From NCBI GenBank assembly GCA_964599375.1, contig CAZREW010000003.1, positions 124,001-188,000 of the forward strand: a stretch of 64,000 bases of DNA. Reading direction: 5' to 3'. Shown here in pieces: positions 55,080-62,037 of the stretch. The notes beneath the pieces are model-generated. The model was not told where the DNA came from. It saw only the letters and a program-made list of their open reading frames with translations, and ran no database searches. Made by a program: the position numbers and the translations under genes. This DNA is from JAUWCL01 sp964599375. GTDB taxonomy: Bacteria; Krumholzibacteriota; Krumholzibacteriia; Krumholzibacteriales; Krumholzibacteriaceae. Position 1 is the first letter of the stretch, and every line of letters begins with the position of its first letter.

Positions 55080-55134
55080 GGGTCAGACCCTACCTTATTG
55101 AATAAGGTTAGCAGTCCCGCATGGAGAGTGCCAG
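55080..55134 (+). promoter_or_regulatory. CIRCE-like HrcA operator with two adjacent palindromes
   Basis: TTAGCAGTC (55108-55116) and GAGTGCCAG (55126-55134) are separated by nine bases, matching the CIRCE consensus TTAGCACTC-N9-GAGTGCTAA at 8 and 7 of 9 positions. HrcA binds CIRCE to repress heat-shock genes. Just upstream are two perfect palindromes, GGGTCAGACCC (55080-55090) and ACCTTATT-G-AATAAGGT (55092-55108). A TTGACA at 55068-55073 with TACCTT 17 bases later is a possible promoter. The operator ends five bases before the hrcA start, so repression would be autogenous. Confidence 0.65.
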
Positions 55135-55139
55135 GCATT

Positions 55140-56159
55140 ATGGCCAGGAATGACGTAACTTCTTTAGAATCTGGGATGTTACGCAGCGTCGTAGATCTAT
55201 ACGTCGAGACTGGGAAACCGGTAAGCTCCAAGATGCTCAAGAAGAGCTACCGGCTTCAGTCCAGCTCGGCAAATATCCGTGCAATCCTGAACCGTCTCGA
55301 GTCACGGGGGCTCCTTTTCAAGCCACACGTGTCAGCGGGCCGGATCCCGAGCGACTCGGGATATCGCCTCTATGTGGATGAGATCGGCAGGATAGGCCGT
55401 CCGTCGCGTAATGTCCTCGATACGCTCAAGACGAGGATGGGACGCGACAAGGGAGATATCCGTGAAGTGATGACTGCGACGTCCCGTCTGATCAGCGAAC
55501 TGACAAGCTGCGTCGGGCTCATGGTCGGTGTCTTCGGCCCCGGTGGCAGGGTGGGCAGGCTCGAGATGATCCGGCGCGAGGGTAACAGGGCCCTCGTCGT
55601 CCTGCGCACAGAAGACGGCAGGGAGAGGATGGCCGAGGTCGAGCTCGACCGCAGGTACGATCAGCGTACGGTCGACAGGGCGGTCCAGATAATGAACGAG
55701 AGAATAGCCGGCTGTCCTCTGGATGAGGCATCCGCCAGACTTGCGGTGTGTGCGAGAGAGCTGACCGGAACGGAAAAAGAGATCGCCGGCGCCATAGCAG
55801 GAGAATCGGATTATCTCTTCGGAGGTACCTACGATCTGGAGTATTATCTAAGAAAGACAAGGGGCTCCGAGGATATACCAGAGATGCGGGACCCGCGCAT
55901 ACTGCGCTCGCTGGTCACTCTGATGGGTGAGAAGAGCCTGATGCTCCGAGTGATGAAAAACCGCTTCGGGCGCGGAGTGATGGTGACGATAGGCGGGGAG
56001 AACGAGATCGAGGAACTGAAGGACTTTTCTGTCGTGACTAGGGCCATACCTGCCGGAAGATGCGAGGGGCTACTCGGCGTACTGGGCCCGACGAGGATGA
56101 GTTACAGGTCTGTTATCGCTCTTCTCGACGGGCTTGCCAGCGAGCTGGTCGAGCTCTGA
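55140..56159 (+). CDS. hrcA: heat-inducible transcription repressor HrcA
   Basis: HrcA is the negative regulator of class I heat-shock genes and binds CIRCE. The 339-residue protein has an N-terminal winged helix (VDLYVETGKPVSSKMLKKSYRL...NIRAILNRLESRGLL), the hinge HVSAGRIPSDSGYRLYVDE and a GAF-like effector domain ending LLGVLGPTRMSYRSVIALLD. The ATG at 55140 is where homology begins; the frame runs open upstream but across the operator. It heads the run grpE-dnaK-dnaJ, the usual order. Confidence 0.94.
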   Translation: MARNDVTSLESGMLRSVVDLYVETGKPVSSKMLKKSYRLQSSSANIRAILNRLESRGLLFKPHVSAGRIPSDSGYRLYVDEIGRIGRPSRNVLDTLKTRMGRDKGDIREVMTATSRLISELTSCVGLMVGVFGPGGRVGRLEMIRREGNRALVVLRTEDGRERMAEVELDRRYDQRTVDRAVQIMNERIAGCPLDEASARLAVCARELTGTEKEIAGAIAGESDYLFGGTYDLEYYLRKTRGSEDIPEMRDPRILRSLVTLMGEKSLMLRVMKNRFGRGVMVTIGGENEIEELKDFSVVTRAIPAGRCEGLLGVLGPTRMSYRSVIALLDGLASELVEL

Positions 56160-56224
56160 AAAAAAAGGGCGTATCTTGTTAATTCGCAGGAGGGGACGGT
56201 TACGGAAAACGGAAGGAATATCCC

Positions 56225-56998
56225 TTGACCAGCGAAGGTGAGAAGACCGGCGAAACCGGGTCCACCCGCAAGGTGGAGATAAAGGATAATATCGCGGATC
56301 CCGAAGATATCGAGCTCCTGCACGATGATGTCGAAGAACCGGAGGATATCAGTCGCGCGGAGGACTATACTGAAGGTCCCGCTGATGACAGCGGCGCGGA
56401 CATCCCGGAATGGCTCCAGAAGATAGACAACGGAGCGGAACTGGAACCTGATGGCAAGAGCTCTGGCAGGAAAAAGCAAAAAAAGACGTCCCAGACCGAT
56501 ATGGCTGAACATCTCGCGCGCAAGAATGAGATGCTGCAGAAGCTTCGCGAGAGACTCGTTGAAACAGAAAAAATCGTTGAAATAAAAGAAGATAGGATGA
56601 TGCGACTGGCTGCCGAGTTCGAAAACTACAAGAAGCGCACGAGTCGGGAATGGGATTTGCTTAAAAATCAAGCGAATGCCGGGCTGATTCTGGAGATGCT
56701 CGGCGTACTCGACGACTTTGATCGGGCGTTTGAACATTCGGGGGATTCGATCGAGCATTTCAGGGGCGGAATCGCGCTTATTCATTCATCCCTGCTCGAT
56801 CTGTTCAGGCGCAACGGGCTCAGAGAGATCGACGCGGCGGGAAAGCCGTTTGATCCCAAATTTCATGAGGCGATAGCCGAAATGACAAAAGAAGATATCG
56901 AGCCGGGGTTCGTCGCTGAAGTGGTTCGCAAAGGATATATGCTGAATGACCAGGTGATCAGACCGGCTAGAGTCGTCGTCTCGAAGGGCAGCGACTGA
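56225..56998 (+). CDS. grpE: nucleotide exchange factor GrpE
   Basis: GrpE releases ADP from DnaK. The 257-residue protein has a long acidic N-terminal region (about 1-90, rich in Asp, Glu and Gly), a long coiled coil (KLRERLVETEKIVEIKEDRM), then the core AAEFENYKKRTSREWD and the beta domain ending VVRKGYMLNDQVIRPARVVVSKG. The acidic extension is longer than in E. coli (about 197 residues in total). The start is TTG, with GGAAGGA upstream. It lies between hrcA and dnaK. Confidence 0.94.
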   Translation: MTSEGEKTGETGSTRKVEIKDNIADPEDIELLHDDVEEPEDISRAEDYTEGPADDSGADIPEWLQKIDNGAELEPDGKSSGRKKQKKTSQTDMAEHLARKNEMLQKLRERLVETEKIVEIKEDRMMRLAAEFENYKKRTSREWDLLKNQANAGLILEMLGVLDDFDRAFEHSGDSIEHFRGGIALIHSSLLDLFRRNGLREIDAAGKPFDPKFHEAIAEMTKEDIEPGFVAEVVRKGYMLNDQVIRPARVVVSKGSD

Positions 56999-57033
56999 CA
57001 GGGGCCTGGCGCCAACCGAAAGAGGACACTGAA

Positions 57034-58869
57034 ATGGGTAAGGTAATTGGTATCGATCTCGGAACGACTAACTCGTGCGTCGCAGTAATCGAGGGAAACG
57101 AGCCGGTGATCATTCCGAACGCCGAGGGGGGAAGAACCACTCCTTCGGTCATCGCTCTGGCGAAAAACAACGAGAGACTCGTCGGACAGCTGGCCAAGAG
57201 ACAGCAGGTGACCAATCCCGACAATACGATTTACAGCATCAAGCGTTTCATCGGAAGAAGGTTCTCCGAAGCGGTGGAAGAGATCAAGCAGGTTACCTAC
57301 AAGATCAAGAGCGGCAAGAACGACGAGATCCTTGTCGATCTTAAGGACCGCAGCTACCGCACGCAGGAGATATCAGCCATGATACTCCGCTCGATCAAGA
57401 CATTCGCAGATGAGTATCTCGGCGAGGAAGTCACCGAGGCGGTCATCACCGTCCCGGCGTACTTCAACGACGGCCAGCGTCAGGCGACGAAGGACGCGGG
57501 CAAGATAGCCGGGCTCGAAGTCAAGAGGATAGTCAACGAGCCTACGGCAGCTGCTCTCGCCTACGGGCTCGACAAGGAGAAGAAGGGCAAGATCGCCATC
57601 TATGATCTCGGCGGTGGGACTTTCGATATTTCGATACTCGAGCTGAGCGGCGGCGTCTACCAAGTCAAGTCGACGAACGGCGACACGATGCTGGGTGGGG
57701 ACGATTTCGACCGTGTCATCGTCGACTTCATCGTCGCGAATTTCAAGGAGACCGAAGGGCTGGACCTCTCAGAGGACAAGATGGCCATGCAGAGGATCAG
57801 GGAAGCCGCGGAGAAGGCCAAGTGCGAGCTCAGCACGGTACATGAGACGAACATCAACCTGCCGTTCATCTGCGCGGATGCGTCCGGCCCCAAGCATCTC
57901 GATATGGTCCTCACAAGGGCCGAAATGGAGAAACTGATACATCCCCTCGTTCAGAAGACGCTAGAGCCCTGCAAGCAGGCGCTCGAGGACGCGAAGCTGA
58001 AGGTGGAGGATATGGACGAAGTCATCCTGGTCGGCGGGTCTACCAGGATCCCCTCGGTAAGGAAATTCGTGAAGGACTTCTTCCGCAGGGATCCCCACAA
58101 GGGGGTCAACCCCGACGAGGTCGTCGCGATGGGAGCGGCCATACAGGGCGGAGTACTCTCCGGCGATGTGGACGAGATCCTTCTGCTCGATGTCACGCCG
58201 CTGAGCCTAGGCATCGAGACGCTCGGCGGTATGATGACGACGCTCATACACCGCAATACGACAATACCCTGCAAGCAGAGCCAGGTCTTCTCCACTGCTA
58301 CGGACAACCAGCCCGCGGTAAGCATCCACGTTCTCCAGGGAGAGCGAGAGATGGCCAGTGACAACAGGACACTTGCTAGGTTCGACCTTGTCGGTCTGCC
58401 GCCCGCCCCGCGCGGTGTCGTCCAGATCGAGGTCACATTCGACATCGACGCCGACGGCATCATGCATGTCTCAGCCAAGGACCTTGGCACCGGCAAGGAG
58501 CAGAAGATCCAGATAAAGGTTGCGAGCGGTCTCTCGGAGGACGACGTAGACAGGATGATCAAGGATGCCGAGGAGCATGCCATCGAAGACGGGCAGAAGA
58601 AAAAAGTCGCCCGGGTCCGGAACGAGGCTGAGATCCTCATCTATTCCACGGAAAAGACACTCGAAGATCATCTCGACATGATACCAGAGGACGACAGGGT
58701 CATCATAGAGGGGTCGCTGCAGGAGCTAAAGGACCTTGTAAACAACGCGGAAAGCGAACCGGAGGATATCAGGAAATCCGCGGAGAACCTGTCAACAGCA
58801 GTGTACAGGATCGCGGAGCTGATGTATCATCACGCGACGGCTACCGATAACGACGCGATCGGTGGTTAA
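57034..58869 (+). CDS. dnaK: molecular chaperone DnaK (Hsp70)
   Basis: The 611-residue Hsp70 has the ATPase motifs IGIDLGTTNSCVAVIEG, AVITVPAYFNDGQRQATKDAG, VNEPTAAALAYG, YDLGGGTFDISIL and VGGSTRIPSVRK, and the substrate-binding beta domain (LLDVTPLSLGIETLGG). The lid ends YHHATATDNDAIGG, lacking the long acidic C-terminal tail and EEVKDDK end of many relatives, so it is slightly short (E. coli 638). It starts 35 bases after grpE. Confidence 0.97.
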   Translation: MGKVIGIDLGTTNSCVAVIEGNEPVIIPNAEGGRTTPSVIALAKNNERLVGQLAKRQQVTNPDNTIYSIKRFIGRRFSEAVEEIKQVTYKIKSGKNDEILVDLKDRSYRTQEISAMILRSIKTFADEYLGEEVTEAVITVPAYFNDGQRQATKDAGKIAGLEVKRIVNEPTAAALAYGLDKEKKGKIAIYDLGGGTFDISILELSGGVYQVKSTNGDTMLGGDDFDRVIVDFIVANFKETEGLDLSEDKMAMQRIREAAEKAKCELSTVHETNINLPFICADASGPKHLDMVLTRAEMEKLIHPLVQKTLEPCKQALEDAKLKVEDMDEVILVGGSTRIPSVRKFVKDFFRRDPHKGVNPDEVVAMGAAIQGGVLSGDVDEILLLDVTPLSLGIETLGGMMTTLIHRNTTIPCKQSQVFSTATDNQPAVSIHVLQGEREMASDNRTLARFDLVGLPPAPRGVVQIEVTFDIDADGIMHVSAKDLGTGKEQKIQIKVASGLSEDDVDRMIKDAEEHAIEDGQKKKVARVRNEAEILIYSTEKTLEDHLDMIPEDDRVIIEGSLQELKDLVNNAESEPEDIRKSAENLSTAVYRIAELMYHHATATDNDAIGG

Positions 58870-58925
58870 ATTGGCCTTATATCTCAATAACCGGCGCACT
58901 GATATCATATACGACCGGATGGGGC

Positions 58926-60074
58926 ATGACAAAGAGGGACTATTACGAGGTGCTCGGCGTAGAGCGGGGCGCCTCGACCGATGATATAAAGAAAGCTTAC
59001 CGCAAGCTCGCCCTGAAGTATCATCCAGACAAGAATCCAGGCAATCACGATGCCGAGGAGATGTTCAAGGAAGCCACGGAGGCCTACGAAGTCCTCCGCG
59101 ACAAGGAGAAGAGGGCGCAGTATGACCAGTTCGGTCATGCCGGGATGGGTGGCCCGGGAGGCGCCGGCGGATACGACTTCAACGGCGGTTTCGATCTGAG
59201 CGACGCGCTGCGGGCTTTCATGCGCGACTTCGGGATGGGTGGTGGCGGTGGGTTCGATTTCTTCGGCGGATCCCAGGGAAGCGGAAGAAGAAGGGGCGGG
59301 GCTGTGTCCAGGGGCAGGGACCTGCAGATACATCTCAAGCTCACACTCAAGGAGGTCTCTCACGAGACCGTCAAAAAGATCAAGGTCACCAGGCTTGTCC
59401 CGTGCAAGGAATGCGGAGGGACTGGCGCGGCCAAAGGTTCAGAGCGCAAGACCTGCCCGGCCTGTCATGGCCAGGGAGAGATAAGGCAGGCATCGAGATC
59501 GCTTTTCGGCACCTTCGTCAACGTCTCGGCATGCTCCACATGTCACGGAGAGGGCACGATAGTGACCGAACCATGCGGCAAGTGCCACGGTGACGGAAGA
59601 GTAAAAGGGACGAGCAGCGTCGAGGTCAAGATCCCCGCCGGCGTTTCGACGGGAAACTACCTTACGCTGGCCGGCCAGGGTGATTCGGCCCCGAGGGGTG
59701 GGGTACCCGGAGACCTGATCATAGTCATAGAAGAGGCCGAGGACAGGATATTCGAGAGGCACGGATTCGACATCCTGCTCGATCTGCCCGTGACCTTCAG
59801 CCAGTTGGCACTCGGGGACAAAGTCGAGATACCGACCCTGGAGGGAAAGGCGGCGCTGAAGATCCCCGCGGGGACCCATTCTCACAAGATATTCCGCCTC
59901 AAGGGCAAGGGGATACCGAGGCTGCACGGCCACGGCCGCGGCGACCAACTCGTCAGGCTGATAGCCTGGACGCCGCAGAACATGTCCAGCGAGGAAAAGA
60001 AGACCTTCGAGGAACTCGACGAAAAACTCAAGGACGGCCTTCCCCCCGCGGGAAGGAAGGTCTACACTTCCTGA
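58926..60074 (+). CDS. dnaJ: chaperone DnaJ (Hsp40, class A)
   Basis: The 382-residue co-chaperone stimulates DnaK ATPase. The J domain has the HPD tripeptide (KYHPDKNPG), then a Gly/Phe-rich linker (about 75-125), a zinc-binding domain with four repeats (CKECGGTG, CPACHGQG, CSTCHGEG, CGKCHGDG) and two C-terminal beta domains. All four zinc repeats are complete. The stop is followed one base later by rsmE. Confidence 0.96.
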   Translation: MTKRDYYEVLGVERGASTDDIKKAYRKLALKYHPDKNPGNHDAEEMFKEATEAYEVLRDKEKRAQYDQFGHAGMGGPGGAGGYDFNGGFDLSDALRAFMRDFGMGGGGGFDFFGGSQGSGRRRGGAVSRGRDLQIHLKLTLKEVSHETVKKIKVTRLVPCKECGGTGAAKGSERKTCPACHGQGEIRQASRSLFGTFVNVSACSTCHGEGTIVTEPCGKCHGDGRVKGTSSVEVKIPAGVSTGNYLTLAGQGDSAPRGGVPGDLIIVIEEAEDRIFERHGFDILLDLPVTFSQLALGDKVEIPTLEGKAALKIPAGTHSHKIFRLKGKGIPRLHGHGRGDQLVRLIAWTPQNMSSEEKKTFEELDEKLKDGLPPAGRKVYTS

Positions 60075-60075
60075 T

Positions 60076-60837
60076 ATGTCATCACAGAGATTCTTCATCA
60101 TCGATGGATCCCCTTCAAAGGGAGAAGTAGTCTCCCTGGGCGAAGGCGAGTCACGTCACCTGTTCAATGTCGTCAGGACAAGGCCGGGGGACGAAGTGGT
60201 CCTGCTCGACGGCAAAGGAGGAAGTTACAGGGCCGTGATAAGGACAGGCGGCATGATAGGCGGCCAAAAGAAGCCGTCCGGCGTCACCGCTGAGATATTG
60301 TCGGTCACCAGGGCGGGACCGGTTGCGGCGGTGGATATCGCCGTGCCGATCATCAAATCGCACAGGATGGATTTCGCGGTGGAGAAATGCGCCGAATTGG
60401 GCGTCAGGCGGCTGATCCCGTTCCGGTGTGAGAGAAGCGTCTGGAAGGGTGGTGAAGAAAAGGCACGCAGGAAGGAGGAACGGCTCGAGAGGAAGGTCGC
60501 CGCCGCCTGCAAGCAGTCAGGCAATCCATGGCTGACGATGATAGAGGATGTGGCCTCGTTCCAGGAACTGATCGGAAAGCTGAGCGAATACGGCTTGATA
60601 TATCTCGCCGACCCCGGCGGCAGGTCCTTTTCCCGAGCATTCGGGCAATTGGCTGATCCAGGCGCTGTTATCGGTATAGTCGGACCGGAGGGTGGGTTCA
60701 CCGAAGCCGAGATGGAGGCTTTGGGCTCGGCGGGCGCTGTTTCGGTCTCGCTCGGCTTGAACAGGCTCAGGAGCGAGACGAGCGCCTTCCTGATGGCATC
60801 CGGCATGATCCTCTGCAAAAAGGACATCGAGTCATAG
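60076..60837 (+). CDS. rsmE: 16S rRNA (uracil-1498-N3)-methyltransferase
   Basis: The 253-residue SPOUT-family enzyme methylates U1498 of 16S rRNA. An N-terminal PUA-like domain (SRHLFNVVRTRPGDEVVLLDGKG) is followed by the knotted methyltransferase with the SAM-binding GIVGPEGGFTEAEM and SLGLNRLRSETSAF. It begins one base after dnaJ, so it is co-transcribed with the heat-shock genes, an arrangement seen in many bacteria. Confidence 0.94.
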   Translation: MSSQRFFIIDGSPSKGEVVSLGEGESRHLFNVVRTRPGDEVVLLDGKGGSYRAVIRTGGMIGGQKKPSGVTAEILSVTRAGPVAAVDIAVPIIKSHRMDFAVEKCAELGVRRLIPFRCERSVWKGGEEKARRKEERLERKVAAACKQSGNPWLTMIEDVASFQELIGKLSEYGLIYLADPGGRSFSRAFGQLADPGAVIGIVGPEGGFTEAEMEALGSAGAVSVSLGLNRLRSETSAFLMASGMILCKKDIES

Positions 60838-60853
60838 AAATCCCCGCCTTTTG

Positions 60854-60883
60854 TTGACGCCCATCTCCCGGCGCGTATATAAT
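60854..60883 (+). promoter_or_regulatory. promoter of yqeY
   Basis: TTGACG (60854-60859) and a perfect TATAAT (60878-60883) are 18 bases apart, ahead of yqeY, cvpA and mutS2. Confidence 0.65.
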
Positions 60884-60926
60884 CATCGATTAGTCATATC
60901 CGGGACCTGACCTCGAAAGGGATGCC

Positions 60927-61391
60927 ATGGCTGGAAACTTGATCACTGCAAGGTTGCAGGACGACCTTAAGACGGCGATGAAAGCGAAGGATAAGCTGCG
61001 TGTCAGCACTCTCAGGATGCTTATCAGCGAGATGAAGAACGCACAGCTCGAAGAAAGAGGCGAGCTCAGCGGGGAACGGGAACTCTCGGTCCTGACCAGC
61101 TACGCAAAGAAGAGGCGCGAGTCGATCAAGGGGTACGAGCAGGGCGGACGCGAGGACCTCGCTGAAAGCGAGCGCAAGGAGCTCGAGATAGTCATGTCCT
61201 ATCTCCCCGAGCAGGTGGGAGAGGATGAAATAAGGGCCGAAGCCGCCAGGATCATAGCCGATACGGGGGCGAGCGGCCCGCAGGACATGGGCAAGGTCAT
61301 GGGGCCCCTGATGGCGAAGTTCAAGGGCCGCGCCGACGGGGCGGCCGTAAAGACGATCGCCATGGAACAGCTGCGAGGCGGCAGGGGATAG
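60927..61391 (+). CDS. yqeY: GatB/YqeY family protein
   Basis: The 154-residue protein matches the YqeY family, related to the tRNA-binding tail domain of GatB: LQDDLKTAMKAKDKLRVSTLRMLISEMKNAQ, YAKKRRESIKGYEQGGREDL, and the end DMGKVMGPLMAKFKGRADG. Its exact role is unknown; a link with tRNA-dependent amidation is suggested by the family. It has its own promoter and lies five bases before cvpA. Confidence 0.93.
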   Translation: MAGNLITARLQDDLKTAMKAKDKLRVSTLRMLISEMKNAQLEERGELSGERELSVLTSYAKKRRESIKGYEQGGREDLAESERKELEIVMSYLPEQVGEDEIRAEAARIIADTGASGPQDMGKVMGPLMAKFKGRADGAAVKTIAMEQLRGGRG

Positions 61392-61395
61392 GCAG

Positions 61396-62010
61396 ATGGG
61401 AATATTCCGTATCGTGGTTCTGGCAGTACTTGCCTGGTTCCTAGTAGTAGGGGTCAAAAAGGGCCTGATACAGCAGGTCCTCGAGGTGGTGGGCATAGTG
61501 GTGGCATTTCTGGCCGCTTTCTATTTCGCCCACGCTTTGGCCGCATGGATCGAGGAGAGGACCACGGCCGATTACAGGCTCTCACTGGCGCTGTCGGCAC
61601 TGATGATATTCATCGGGATCATAGTCGCGGTTCATTTCGTCGGGCTCGTCCTGAAGAAGCTTTTCGGCCTGACTATCATGGGAGTGTTCGACCGTCTGGC
61701 CGGCGGGATGTTCGGCCTGCTCAAGGGAGTGTTGATCGTAAGCCTCGTGCTCTCGGTGATCATGATCCTGCCGGTACCCGATGATATCAAAGGAGATCTC
61801 AGAGAAGACCCGGTCACGGGCAACATCTATCCGGTGCTGCCTGTCCTGTTCGACGCGGTGGTCAGCAACATACCGGGAGGCGTGGAGTTCGAACAGATAG
61901 CAAGGATAAAGGACTCCGACGCGGTCAGGGACGCAAAAAAGAAGATAGACAATATCAAAGAGGATTTCGAGACGAGCAAAGAGCGGCTTGAGAATGACCC
62001 TGAAGACTGA
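61396..62010 (+). CDS. CvpA family membrane protein
   Basis: The 204-residue protein has four hydrophobic segments (near residues 5-20, 28-50, 60-85 and 95-118) and a cytoplasmic, highly charged C-terminal helix. The layout VVGVKKGLIQQVLEVVGIVVAFLAAFYFA and the GVFDRLAGGMFGLLKGVLIVSL segment are typical of CvpA. The family was named for colicin V production; its role in envelope maintenance is not defined. It sits directly before mutS2, a common neighbour. Confidence 0.88.
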   Translation: MGIFRIVVLAVLAWFLVVGVKKGLIQQVLEVVGIVVAFLAAFYFAHALAAWIEERTTADYRLSLALSALMIFIGIIVAVHFVGLVLKKLFGLTIMGVFDRLAGGMFGLLKGVLIVSLVLSVIMILPVPDDIKGDLREDPVTGNIYPVLPVLFDAVVSNIPGGVEFEQIARIKDSDAVRDAKKKIDNIKEDFETSKERLENDPED

Positions 62011-62037
62011 TTCCGCACCCCCCGAAAAGGAATATGG

